From: Staphylococcus epidermidis
GTDB lineage: Bacteria > Bacillota > Bacilli > Staphylococcales > Staphylococcaceae
Reading direction: 5' to 3'
DNA length: 64,000 bases
Assembly: GCF_006742205.1 (NCBI RefSeq)
Contig: NZ_AP019721.1
Location: 372,001-436,000 of the forward strand
Of the stretch, positions 28,597-37,958 are shown one piece after another; position 1 is the stretch's first letter; every line of letters starts with the position of its first letter. The notes below the pieces were generated by a model, which worked only from the letters and a program-made list of their open reading frames with translations, did not search any database and had not been told where the DNA came from. Both the position numbers and the translations under genes were made by a program.

Positions 28597-30021
28597 ATGT
28601 CAGGGAAACTAGAAGAATTACAATTAAAAGTAGCTCGATTAAGTCGACGTACTCATGAATTAGGTATTCCAATTATGGTATTATTTGAGGGGATTCCTGC
28701 TTCGGGGAAGACACGTTTATCAAATGAATTACTATTGCACCTAGATGCCAAATATTCGCGATTTATAGCTACTAAATCGCCAGAGTCAAACGATTTACGT
28801 TACCAATTTTTACAAAAATATTGGAATACTTTACCACAAAAGGGCAATATAAATATTTATTTTAGAAGTTGGTATTCACACTTTTTAGATTATAAAGAAA
28901 ATAAAATTAAGCATGATCAATATAAAAATTATGATGTTTTAGTCAATCAAATTTATCATTTTGAATCGATGTTAAAGAATGATAACTATGAAATTATAAA
29001 ATTTTTCATAGAAATAAATGAAGAAAAACGCAATGAACATATTCAACAGACAAAAGATAATCCATTAACTAGATGGAAAGTTCAAGAATATGAAAATGTT
29101 ATACCTCAAGAAAGTTATCTAAATCAAATGCATCAATTCATCAACAAAGATAAAGATTGGAAAGTGATCGATTACACAGAGCGCGAGCATGCTTTTGAAA
29201 AAATGTACTTACATTTAATAGATAGACTTGAGCAAGCTATAAAAAAAGTTGAACAACAAACAACTAAAGTCAACGGTAAGTTCACATCAAGCTTTACGAC
29301 TTCTTTATTTAATAATAATCTTGAGAAAGTAGACAAAAAAACGTATAAAAATCTCATTGTTGAATTGCAACAGAGAATGAGAGAAATCCAATTTGCTTTA
29401 TATGAAAGAAAGATTCCCCTTGTTTTGGTTTTCGAAGGTATGGATGCTGCTGGTAAAGGTGGCAATATTAAACGTATTAGAGAAAAATTAGATCCAACAG
29501 GATATGAAGTGAATGGTATTAGTGCACCTACGGATGTCGAACTTAAGCATCATTATTTGTGGAGATTTGCTAAAAAGATGCCAAAATCAGGTCATATAGA
29601 AATATTTGATCGGAGTTGGTATGGTCGTGTACTAGTTGAACGTGTAGAAGGTTTTGCAAGCCAGAATGAATGGCAACGAGCATCTGATGAAATCAATCAA
29701 TTTGAAAAGATGTGGACAGATGAAGGTACAATCATATTAAAATTCTTCTTATGTTTAGATAAAGATGAGCAGCTTAAGCGTTTTAAAGACCGTGAAAATA
29801 ATCCTGATAAACAATGGAAGATTACTGAAGAAGATTGGCGTAATAGAGAAAAATGGGATGAATATTTAGAAGCAAGTCATGATATGATTGAATCTACAAA
29901 CACTTCATATGCCCCTTGGTATATTGTTCCGGCAGATCATAAAAAAACGAGTCGGATTGAAGTACTTAAAACAATTATTAGAAAATGTGAAGAAGTACTA
30001 TGGGGAGTTAAGACGTATTAA
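28597..30021 (+). CDS. pap: Polyphosphate:AMP phosphotransferase, two-domain PPK2
   Basis: A 474-residue protein of two tandem PPK2 domains. The C-terminal one (about 230-474) has the full catalytic set: FEGMDAAGKGGNIKRI (Walker A near 280) and FDRSWYGRVLVERVEGF. The N-terminal one (about 1-225) is divergent: GIPASGKT replaces the GxDAAGK form, and YFRSWYSHF lacks the aspartate of FDRSWYGR. Family members of this two-domain kind transfer phosphate from polyphosphate to AMP, making ADP. The first domain is probably structural or inactive. GAGGGTGAAACG precedes the ATG; a terminator follows. Confidence 0.88.
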   Translation: MSGKLEELQLKVARLSRRTHELGIPIMVLFEGIPASGKTRLSNELLLHLDAKYSRFIATKSPESNDLRYQFLQKYWNTLPQKGNINIYFRSWYSHFLDYKENKIKHDQYKNYDVLVNQIYHFESMLKNDNYEIIKFFIEINEEKRNEHIQQTKDNPLTRWKVQEYENVIPQESYLNQMHQFINKDKDWKVIDYTEREHAFEKMYLHLIDRLEQAIKKVEQQTTKVNGKFTSSFTTSLFNNNLEKVDKKTYKNLIVELQQRMREIQFALYERKIPLVLVFEGMDAAGKGGNIKRIREKLDPTGYEVNGISAPTDVELKHHYLWRFAKKMPKSGHIEIFDRSWYGRVLVERVEGFASQNEWQRASDEINQFEKMWTDEGTIILKFFLCLDKDEQLKRFKDRENNPDKQWKITEEDWRNREKWDEYLEASHDMIESTNTSYAPWYIVPADHKKTSRIEVLKTIIRKCEEVLWGVKTY

Positions 30022-30040
30022 TTTTAAATAAAAATCTCGG

Positions 30041-30089
30041 GAGTGAGACCATGGATGAAGCATTATTCATTGGTCTCACTCTCTTTTTT
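30041..30089 (+). terminator. Terminator after pap
   Basis: Perfect 11-bp arms GAGTGAGACCA (30041-30051) and TGGTCTCACTC (30071-30081), with ATGAA/TTCAT pairing inside and TCTTTTTT after. Confidence 0.9.
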
Positions 30090-30521
30090 AATATAATGAA
30101 TGAAATGTTTATGAATGAGAACGATGTGTTTCTTCTATTATATAGTCTAAAATGATAACTCACCTATATAGAAAATGGTAACGTCGTTTAATATAAAAGA
30201 TATTTTGAGTTCCAAATTGATATATAGAGTTACATTTTGTTTATTAAAGAATAAGAGTTAAAAAGTAACATCATTAAAATAAGCAAACCTTCATAAAAAA
30301 TGATAATATTTAGAATCAAATAGTTAGAATTATTTCATTTATGTAACAACATTGCAATCTGTAATTTTACAGATAACTTAATATAATAGTATTTCAGCTT
30401 GAAACACAAGGTAATTACTTAAATTAAGGTGGAATATGAAACTAATATTAAGGAATTATATGTTACAAACTGAAATATATCTGTTTTAAGATTACAAAAC
30501 AATGTTGATATTGTAACCTTT

Positions 30522-30538
30522 TGTAAGGAACGTGTAAT
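30522..30538 (+). promoter_or_regulatory. WalR-like box upstream of isaA
   Basis: TGTAAG-N5-TGTAAT fits the WalR consensus TGTWAH-N5-TGTWAH with one mismatch (G at the sixth base). A further TGTAAC begins at 30512. isaA belongs to the WalKR regulon in S. aureus, so the position is plausible. Confidence 0.5.
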
Positions 30539-30676
30539 ATACAAAGGCGATTTTTATGTTATAGTGGGTAGCGTCAAAAGTTAACAAAAAACATTTTCAA
30601 TATAGCACAACGAATTTAAAACATTTAAATAACAAAACAAACAAATTTTAAATTATATCTGGAGGATTTATATATC

Positions 30677-31384
30677 ATGAAAAAAACAGTTATCGCTTCT
30701 ACATTAGCAGTATCTTTAGGAATTGCAGGTTACGGTTTATCAGGACATGAAGCACACGCTTCAGAAACTACAAACGTTGATAAAGCACACTTAGTAGATT
30801 TAGCACAACATAATCCTGAAGAATTAAATGCTAAACCAGTTCAAGCTGGTGCTTACGATATTCATTTCGTAGACAATGGATACCAATACAACTTCACTTC
30901 AAATGGTTCTGAATGGTCATGGAGCTACGCTGTAGCTGGTTCAGATGCTGATTACACAGAATCATCATCAAACCAAGAAGTAAGTGCAAATACACAATCT
31001 AGTAACACAAATGTACAAGCTGTTTCAGCTCCAACTTCTTCAGAAAGTCGTAGCTACAGCACATCAACTACTTCATACTCAGCACCAAGCCATAACTACA
31101 GCTCTCACAGTAGTTCAGTAAGATTATCAAATGGTAATACTGCTGGTTCTGTAGGTTCATATGCTGCTGCTCAAATGGCTGCACGTACTGGTGTATCTGC
31201 TTCAACATGGGAACACATCATTGCTAGAGAATCAAATGGTCAATTACATGCACGTAATGCTTCAGGTGCTGCTGGATTATTCCAAACTATGCCAGGTTGG
31301 GGTTCAACTGGTTCAGTAAATGATCAAATCAATGCCGCTTATAAAGCATATAAAGCACAAGGTTTATCTGCTTGGGGTATGTAA
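30677..31384 (+). CDS. isaA: Immunodominant antigen A, lytic transglycosylase
   Basis: A 235-residue secreted peptidoglycan hydrolase (S. aureus IsaA has 233). Signal peptide with cleavage after AHA near residue 29; an N-terminal stretch [20 protein letters not shown] typical of IsaA/SceD; a Ser/Thr-rich linker (about 95-155); and a C-terminal transglycosylase domain [16 protein letters not shown], with the catalytic Glu at about 185 in ARESNG, and [13 protein letters not shown]. It cleaves glycan strands during wall turnover. GGAGG precedes the ATG. A tight terminator follows. Confidence 0.95.
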
Positions 31385-31888
31385 TCCAAATCTAATAATA
31401 TAATTAGAAAGAGTGAGACAGCATTCGTTGTTCTCTCAGCAACGAGGACTAAAATTGACTCCTTGTATATAAGTAAGTTTTAATTTTAGTTATCGATGCA
31501 ATACATTAAAAAGCCTAGGACACATTGCTTTGTGTTCTAGGCTCTTTTTTATTTGAAAGTCTAATTAAAATGATTTATATAACAAAGTGATGTTAACAAA
31601 GTGAAAATATAACATCTAGACTGAAAAAATATAATAAAATTAAATGATATTATGTTTGTATTTATTTAAAAGATATGGTTATATAAATGGTGTGTTTAAT
31701 ATCATATATAGATACATTTAAATTGCTTGCCTACACAACTTATATGAAGATGCTCTAATAAATGTATACCTATTTAATTTGTTAAAGTATAATATTAAAG
31801 TAAAAAGATGACATGTCAATGCAATTGAGGATGTAATTGTGATAATATTAAGAGCAAGTATTTTAAAAATTAAACGGAGTGTAATTGA
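31385..31888. other. Intergenic region isaA / oatA
   Basis: About 500 bases: a weak gagtgagaca-type hairpin near 31408-31440, the isaA terminator (31512-31550), then AT-rich sequence with the oatA promoter. No gene is supported; the minus-strand frame at 31718-31936 has no ribosome binding site. Confidence 0.45.
31512..31551 (+). terminator. Terminator of isaA
   Basis: Arms AGCCTAGGACACA (31512-31524) and TGTGTTCTAGGCT (31531-31543) pair along 13 bp with one wobble, then CTTTTTT. Confidence 0.9.
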
Positions 31889-33697
31889 ATGAACGAGAAC
31901 AATTATAGACGTCTCAACAAAACTTATAAACCGCACTATTTGCCTGGTTTAGATGGTTTGAGAGCTATAGCAGTCATTGGGATAATCATTTATCATTTAA
32001 ATACGAAATGGTTATCTGGTGGATTCCTTGGAGTAGATACTTTTTTTGTCATTTCTGGTTATCTCATAACTAGTTTATTATTAAGTGAGTATTATAGAAA
32101 TAATTCTATTAATTTAGTTAATTTTTGGCTTAGAAGATTTAAACGATTAATACCAGCAATGATGTTTGTTGTCACGGTTGTTTTAATATATACATTACTA
32201 TTTAAACCCGAATTAATTATTAGTATAAAACATGATGCTATAGCAGCACTTTTCTATGTTTCTAACTGGTGGTATATCATACAAGACGTAGACTATTTTA
32301 ATCAATTTGCTGTAGCGCCATTAAAGCATTTGTGGTCATTAGCTATTGAAGAACAATTCTATCTATTCTTTCCATTTATACTTTTAGGCTTATTAAAGTT
32401 TTTCAAAAAGAGAACTACAATGATTATTCTATTAATCATCTCTTTATTATCATTAACTGCAATGATAACGATACATATGTATACAGGTAACAATTCTAGA
32501 GTTTATTTCGGGACTGACACACGTTTACAAACGTTATTATTAGGATGCTTACTAGCATTTATTTGGCCACCGTTCTCTTTCAGAAAGGATATATCTAAAG
32601 GTGCTAAAGCAAGTATAAGTGCAATAGGCATAGTCGGAATGGCAGTGCTCATTTATTTGTTTGTAGTGGTTAGTGATCAAGATAAATGGATATATAGTGG
32701 AGGATTTTATGCCATCTCGTTCTTAACACTGTTTGTCATTGCAAGCGTTGTGCATCCATCAAGTGTTTTAAAGAAAATACTAAGTTTCAAGTTATTTATT
32801 TATATAGGTAAGAGATCGTATAGTTTATATTTATGGCACTATCCTATCATTATTTTTATGAATAGTTATTTCGTACAAGGTCAGATTCCTTGGTTTGTAT
32901 ATATTTGTGAAGTGATACTTATGTTTGTCATGGCTGAAGTATCTTATAAATTTATCGAAACACCTATTAGAAAAAATGGATTTAAAGCATTCACGGTGAT
33001 ACCGAAAAATTTAACAAGATTTTCAAGAACGATTATTGTGTTAATCTTGCTTGTTCCTTCTGCATTCATAGTATTTGGTGCCTATGATAGTTTGGGTAAA
33101 GAGCATGATAAACAACAAGCTGCGAAACAAAAATCTTTTAAAACGAACCAGAAAGCAAAACCTAAAAAGCCAGATGAAAATAATCAAGATAAGTCTTCAC
33201 AACAACATTTTAATCCTAAAGAAGCGTCTCCATTATTGCTGGGAGATTCAGTAATGGTAGATATCGGTCAAGTCTTTAGTGAAAAAGTACCAAATGCTAA
33301 TATTGATGGAAAAGTTGGCCGACAGTTAATTGAGGGTAAAGATTTAATCAATCAAAAGTACCAAGATTATACTAAAAAAGGTCAGAGTGTTGTGATAGAA
33401 CTTGGTACAAACGGTGAGTTTACGAAAAATCAAATGAATGAATTAATTGATTCTTTAGGTGAAGCAGATATTTACTTAATTAAGGTAAGAGTACCGAGAG
33501 ACTACGAGTCTACTAATAATAAAATTATGGAACAAGTAGCTAAGAAACATAAAAATGTTCATATTGTTGATTGGTATAAAACATCTGAAGGTCATTCTGA
33601 GTATTTTGCATATGATGGTATTCACTTGGAATACAGTGGTGTTAAGGCATTATCTAATGAAATCATTAAGAAAATGAAAGAAGTTAATGAAAAATAA
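31889..33697 (+). CDS. oatA: Peptidoglycan O-acetyltransferase OatA
   Basis: Adds O-acetyl groups to N-acetylmuramic acid, giving lysozyme resistance. The 602-residue protein matches S. aureus OatA (603). The N-terminal acyltransferase-3 domain (about 15-395) begins [20 protein letters not shown] and has about eleven membrane segments. A lysine-rich linker leads to an outer-face SGNH domain with the catalytic triad S454 ([10 protein letters not shown]), D576 and H579 (DGIHLE), spaced as in the known enzyme. CGGAG precedes the ATG. It lies near the wall genes isaA and ssaA. Confidence 0.95.
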   Translation: MNENNYRRLNKTYKPHYLPGLDGLRAIAVIGIIIYHLNTKWLSGGFLGVDTFFVISGYLITSLLLSEYYRNNSINLVNFWLRRFKRLIPAMMFVVTVVLIYTLLFKPELIISIKHDAIAALFYVSNWWYIIQDVDYFNQFAVAPLKHLWSLAIEEQFYLFFPFILLGLLKFFKKRTTMIILLIISLLSLTAMITIHMYTGNNSRVYFGTDTRLQTLLLGCLLAFIWPPFSFRKDISKGAKASISAIGIVGMAVLIYLFVVVSDQDKWIYSGGFYAISFLTLFVIASVVHPSSVLKKILSFKLFIYIGKRSYSLYLWHYPIIIFMNSYFVQGQIPWFVYICEVILMFVMAEVSYKFIETPIRKNGFKAFTVIPKNLTRFSRTIIVLILLVPSAFIVFGAYDSLGKEHDKQQAAKQKSFKTNQKAKPKKPDENNQDKSSQQHFNPKEASPLLLGDSVMVDIGQVFSEKVPNANIDGKVGRQLIEGKDLINQKYQDYTKKGQSVVIELGTNGEFTKNQMNELIDSLGEADIYLIKVRVPRDYESTNNKIMEQVAKKHKNVHIVDWYKTSEGHSEYFAYDGIHLEYSGVKALSNEIIKKMKEVNEK

Positions 33698-34295
33698 TAT
33701 TCAAAAATAAAAATAAGAGAGCTATATATCACTAGAAATTAGAGTTAGATTCAATGTGTTTCCTTAGTCATGATTTAATGAGATGACAAAAACAATTAAG
33801 TCAAAAATGGGTATATGGTATTTATTATTATAGTTCACCATAGTGATGGGGTGGGATAACGAATTCGATACGAATTCTGTCTCACCTCATTTTTTATCAA
33901 TTTTATGAACAATCTTAACGATATCTAAGATTAAATTTACATCAAGTAAATATTCTTTATTGGCTAAATATTTAAAAGATAGATTAAACTCATCAAAGCT
34001 AAAGTTGTAATAATAGCAAAATTTATTATTACAAGAATATAACAATTATAAAACGTTACATGAAACATTGTTAGTTACATGCTTTCGTTACGCTATTTAC
34101 AGACTTCGTTTAACGAAATAACTCTATGTAAACATTACAAAATGATAACACCGCACACAAACGTACATTTTTCTGATAAAGTAATGCTTGTCGTTAAAAA
34201 AGAACGAAACCAAGGATAACAAAGTAAATATTTTAGTCACATGACTATTCATTATATGAAATTAATTATTTAAATTTTTAGGAGGATATTTAACA
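33698..34295. other. Long intergenic region upstream of ssaA
   Basis: About 600 AT-rich bases with an imperfect terminator for oatA (33848-33896) and the ssaA promoter and leader. Several TGTAAC/GTTACA words lie at 34050-34140, but none has the N5 spacing of a WalR box. No gene is supported. Confidence 0.45.
33848..33898 (+). terminator. Probable terminator after oatA
   Basis: An imperfect hairpin: GGGGTGGGATA pairs loosely with TGTCTCACCTC, with CGAATTCG inside and ATTTTTT after. Confidence 0.6.
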
Positions 34296-35069
34296 ATGAA
34301 AAAAATCGCTACAGCTACAATTGCAACTGCAGGAATCGCTACTTTCGCATTTGCACACCATGACGCACAAGCAGCAGAACAAAATAATGATGGGTACAAT
34401 CCAAACGACCCTTATTCATATAGCTACACTTACACAATCGATGCTGAAGGTAACTACCACTACACTTGGAAAGGTAACTGGAGTCCAGATCGTGTAAATA
34501 CTTCATATAACTATAATAATTATAATAACTACAACTACTATGGTTACAATAACTATAGCAACTACAATAACTACAGTAATTACAACAATTACAACAACTA
34601 TCAATCAAACAACACGCAATCACAAAGAACAACTCAACCGACTGGTGGTTTAGGCGCAAGCTATTCAACATCAAGTAGTAATGTTCACGTTACAACAACT
34701 TCTGCGCCATCATCAAACGGTGTATCTTTATCAAACGCTCGCTCAGCATCTGGTAACTTATACACTTCAGGTCAATGTACATATTATGTATTTGACAGAG
34801 TAGGTGGCAAAATCGGTTCAACGTGGGGTAACGCAAACAACTGGGCAAACGCTGCAGCACGTTCTGGTTACACAGTAAACAATTCGCCTGCTAAAGGTGC
34901 AATCTTACAAACGTCACAAGGTGCATACGGACACGTAGCATACGTTGAAGGTGTAAACAGCAATGGTTCAATCAGAGTTTCAGAAATGAACTACGGTCAC
35001 GGTGCAGGTGTTGTCACTTCACGTACAATCTCTGCGAGCCAAGCTGCTTCATATAACTATATTCACTAA
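34296..35069 (+). CDS. ssaA: Staphylococcal secretory antigen A, CHAP amidase
   Basis: A 257-residue secreted wall protein. Signal peptide with cleavage near AQA-AE (residue 27); a stretch [20 protein letters not shown] shared by SsaA proteins; a Tyr/Asn-rich low-complexity repeat (about 71-102); a Ser/Thr linker; and a C-terminal CHAP domain (about 145-257) with catalytic C161 (SGQCTYYVF) and H213 (AYGHVAYVE). CHAP domains cut the peptide part of peptidoglycan. GGAGG precedes the ATG. SsaA proteins belong to the WalKR regulon. A good terminator follows. Confidence 0.93.
34507..34601 (+). repeat. Tyr/Asn-codon low-complexity repeat in ssaA
   Basis: About 95 bases of tay/aay codons encode NYNN, NYSN and NYNNY units. 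Such runs change length by slippage. The frame is maintained here. Confidence 0.75.
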
Positions 35070-35395
35070 TCATATGTGATTAATAATATACTGATATTTA
35101 AAGCATTAAACTAACATTGTATGATGTTGTTTAATGCTTTTTTTATTTCTAATAAGTTTAGTATCAATAAGTTTTGTAATTGCTGTGTATCAAATGTTAG
35201 AATTTCTAAAAAATGGAACGCAATATTATGCTGTTTGGACGACCGATACATTTTTTGATATGGTTCACTAGTGCTTTTTCAGGCTGCTTCAATAGTTTAT
35301 GAGATATAATGCTGTTTTCTTATTTCAGAAAATTCTAACTATTGTTATAATATAAAGTACTTACTAATTAAATTATTTTAATGAGGAGGCATAGC
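35070..35395. other. Intergenic region after ssaA
   Basis: The ssaA terminator (35101-35144) and the promoter region of the aminotransferase-ldhD pair. Nothing else stands out. Confidence 0.4.
35101..35145 (+). terminator. Terminator of ssaA
   Basis: Arms AAGCATTAAACTAACAT (35101-35117) and ATGTTGTTTAATGCTT (35124-35139) pair along most of their length, followed by a seven-base T-run. Confidence 0.9.
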
Positions 35396-36556
35396 ATGGA
35401 AATGTCAGAAAGGCTAGCTTCAATTCCTGATAGCTACTTTGGCAAAACAATGGGCCGTATAGTTGAACATGGTCCTTTACCACTTATAAATATGGCAGTT
35501 GGAATTCCAGATGGAGAAACGCCAAAGGGTATTATCAATCATTTTTCAGAGGCGCTATGTATTCCAGAAAATCAAAAGTATGGTCCATTTCACGGCAAAG
35601 ATGCCTTTAAACAAGCTATTGTTAACTTCTACCAAAGACATTACGATGTTGAATTAGACAAAGAAGATGAAGTTTGTATTTTATATGGGACTAAAAATGG
35701 TCTTGTTGCATTACCTACTTGTGTTGTTAATCCTGGTGAAATTGTACTTTTACCTGATCCGGGATATACAGATTATTTAGCGGGGGTCATGTTAGCTGAT
35801 GCTAAACCACTCCCTTTAAAATTGTCGCCACCAAATTATTTGCCGAATTGGAATACTATAAGTGCTAAAGTTCTTGAGAAGACTAAGCTAATTTATTTAA
35901 CATATCCCAATAATCCTACCGGTTCGACAGCGACACAAGATGATTTTGATGAAGCGATTCATCGTTTTAAAGGTACTCAAACAAAGATAGTTCATGACTT
36001 TGCATATAGTGCTTTTGGATTTGACGCCAAAAATCCAAGCATATTAGCTTCTAAAAATGCAAAAGATGTTGCTATCGAGATATTCTCTTTATCTAAAGGT
36101 TATAATATGTCAGGCTTTCGTGTTGGGTTTGCTGTTGGTAATAAAAAAATGATTCAAGCGTTAAAGAAGTATCAAACTCATACAAATGCAGGTATGTTTG
36201 GAGCACTTCAAGATGCTGCTACGTATGCACTCAATCATTATGATGAGTTTTTAGAAAAGCAAAATGAAATATTTAGACGTAGACGTGATAATTTTGAATC
36301 ACAACTAAAACATGCACATTTACCGTTTGTTCACTCTAAGGGAGGTATTTACATTTGGTTACATACACCCCCGGGTTATGATAGTGAAGCATTCGAACAG
36401 TTGTTATTAAAAGAAAAGTCAATTTTAGTTGCACCTGGTAAACCATTTGGTGAAAATGGTAATCAATATGTGAGGGTTTCATTGGCGCTCGATGATAAAC
36501 AATTAGAAGAAGCGGCGAATCGCTTAACACAATTACGGTATTTGTATGAAAGATAA
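35396..36556 (+). CDS. Class I/II PLP-dependent aminotransferase
   Basis: A 386-residue fold-type I aminotransferase. Visible motifs: YGPFHGKDAFKQAI near the N-terminus, the LLPDPGYTDY strand, TYPNNPTGSTAT, DFAYSAFGF and the Schiff-base lysine in FSLSKGYNMSGFRVGFAVG, which resembles LL-diaminopimelate/aspartate-type enzymes. The true substrate is not clear. GGAGG six bases upstream selects the ATG at 35396 over the one at 35381. It is twelve bases from ldhD and is probably co-transcribed with it, which suggests shared 2-oxo acid or D-2-hydroxy acid metabolism. Confidence 0.85.
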   Translation: MEMSERLASIPDSYFGKTMGRIVEHGPLPLINMAVGIPDGETPKGIINHFSEALCIPENQKYGPFHGKDAFKQAIVNFYQRHYDVELDKEDEVCILYGTKNGLVALPTCVVNPGEIVLLPDPGYTDYLAGVMLADAKPLPLKLSPPNYLPNWNTISAKVLEKTKLIYLTYPNNPTGSTATQDDFDEAIHRFKGTQTKIVHDFAYSAFGFDAKNPSILASKNAKDVAIEIFSLSKGYNMSGFRVGFAVGNKKMIQALKKYQTHTNAGMFGALQDAATYALNHYDEFLEKQNEIFRRRRDNFESQLKHAHLPFVHSKGGIYIWLHTPPGYDSEAFEQLLLKEKSILVAPGKPFGENGNQYVRVSLALDDKQLEEAANRLTQLRYLYER

Positions 36557-36568
36557 AGGAGTTATAAA

Positions 36569-37567
36569 ATGACTAAAATTAAATTAATGGGTGTCAGAGA
36601 AGAAGATGAACATTATATTGAAATGTGGTCACAACAACATGAAGTGGAAGTGGATATGTCGAAAGAACAGTTAACTGAAGACAATGTCCAATCTATTGAA
36701 GGATTTGATGGACTATCATTGTCTCAAACATTACCATTATCAGAAACAATTTATAATAAATTAAATCAACTTGGAATTCGGCAGATCGCTCAACGAAGTG
36801 CTGGATTTGATGGTTATAATTTAGAGTTAGCATCTAAATATGGTCTTATTATATCTAATGTGCCTTCCTATTCACCTCGAAGCATTGCTGAGTTTACCGT
36901 GACTCAAGCCATCAATATTGTACGTCACTTTAATCATATTCAAAGAAAAATGAGATTGCACGATTTTAGGTGGGAAGCATCAATTTTATCTCAATCAATC
37001 AAAGATTTAAAGGTAGCGGTTATTGGCACGGGACATATTGGTGGCATTGTTGCACAAATATTCTCAGAAGGATATCTATGTGACGTTGTAGCGTATGATC
37101 CTTTTCCAAGTGAACATGTGAAACCTTACGTTACCTATAAACAAAGTATAAATGAGGCAATTAAAGAGGCAGATATTGTCACAATACATATGCCGTCAAC
37201 ACAATATAACAATTACCTGTTTAATGAAAACATGTTTCAAATGTTTAAAAAGGGTGCTGTGTTTGTAAATTGTGCTAGAGGATCCTTAGTAGATACCAAG
37301 GCTTTGTTATCTGCAATAGAGCAAGGTCAAATTAAAGGTGCAGCACTTGATACTTATGAATATGAAATTGGAGTATATACGACAGATAGAAGTGAAGAAG
37401 GTTTGAATGACCCACTTTTAGAGGAATTAATTACTAGAGAAGATATTATTGTTACACCGCATATAGCATTTTATACTGAAGAGGCAATCAAACATCTTAT
37501 TTTTGATGCTTTAGATGCAACAATGGAAGTATTAAATACTGGCACGACGGAGTTAAGAGTAAATTAA
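36569..37567 (+). CDS. ldhD: D-lactate dehydrogenase
   Basis: Reduces pyruvate (or a related 2-oxo acid) to the D-hydroxy acid with NADH. The 332-residue protein belongs to the D-isomer 2-hydroxyacid dehydrogenases: IAQRSAGFDGYNLELA in the substrate domain, VAVIGTGHIGGIVAQIF for NAD binding, the FVNCARGSLVDTKALL signature with its arginine, and the catalytic Glu/His region DIIVTPHIAFYTEEA. AAAGGAG precedes the ATG. It follows an aminotransferase in the same operon. Confidence 0.9.
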   Translation: MTKIKLMGVREEDEHYIEMWSQQHEVEVDMSKEQLTEDNVQSIEGFDGLSLSQTLPLSETIYNKLNQLGIRQIAQRSAGFDGYNLELASKYGLIISNVPSYSPRSIAEFTVTQAINIVRHFNHIQRKMRLHDFRWEASILSQSIKDLKVAVIGTGHIGGIVAQIFSEGYLCDVVAYDPFPSEHVKPYVTYKQSINEAIKEADIVTIHMPSTQYNNYLFNENMFQMFKKGAVFVNCARGSLVDTKALLSAIEQGQIKGAALDTYEYEIGVYTTDRSEEGLNDPLLEELITREDIIVTPHIAFYTEEAIKHLIFDALDATMEVLNTGTTELRVN

Positions 37568-37611
37568 AAAGCATAAAGGGTAATGAGAAGCATTCCCTTT
37601 ATGCTTTTTAA
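37566..37611. terminator. Bidirectional terminator ldhD / copZ
   Basis: Perfect 15-bp arms AAAAAGCATAAAGGG (37566-37580) and CCCTTTATGCTTTTT (37595-37609). It serves both convergent genes. Confidence 0.95.
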
Positions 37612-37620
37612 CGTTAGCAA

Positions 37621-37827
37621 TTATTTAACATCATAACCTTGTTCTTCAATTGCTTCTTTCATATTTTCAAATGTAACTTTTGAATCATTATACTCAACGC
37701 GTACATGATTTTCATCTAAATTTACTTCAGCACTTGATACGCCATTTAGTTTAGCTAGTGCCGATTCTACGGCGTTTCTACAATGTTCGCAACTCATTCC
37801 TTCAACTTTTATGATTTTTTGTGTCAT
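37621..37827 (-). CDS. copZ: Copper chaperone CopZ
   Basis: A 68-residue HMA-fold metallochaperone that carries Cu(I) to CopA. The metal site is GMSCEHC near the N-terminus. The ATG at 37827 is chosen because AAGGAG lies eight bases upstream and abuts the alternative GTG at 37836; the resulting length equals S. aureus CopZ. It follows copA on the same strand after 131 bases and shares the terminator with ldhD. Confidence 0.94.
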   Translation of the reverse strand: MTQKIIKVEGMSCEHCRNAVESALAKLNGVSSAEVNLDENHVRVEYNDSKVTFENMKEAIEEQGYDVK

Positions 37828-37958
37828 AATTATCACTCCTTTTTACTCCGCATATTACATATTATCATAAAGCTTAAATGTAAATTTTTAAAGCTTTATG
37901 TATAGATTGTTTAGAAAGTAAATCATTTTGTAAGATATTTATCATCATCTTATATATG

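Larger units (their letters stand above)
30022..30676. other. Long intergenic region upstream of isaA
   Basis: About 655 AT-rich bases: the pap terminator (30041-30088), then a long promoter and leader region of isaA with a WalR-like box (30522-30538), a possible -10 element TATAGT near 30558, and a GGAGG at 30661. No gene is supported. Confidence 0.5.

Noticed and set aside
28457..28672. 71-codon minus-strand frame at the start of pap
   Set aside because: It crosses the PTS IIC terminator and overlaps two real genes, with no ribosome binding site.
34040..34150. WalR boxes before ssaA
   Set aside because: TGTAAC-like words are present, but none has the required five-base spacing in the same orientation; ssaA may still be in the WalKR regulon.
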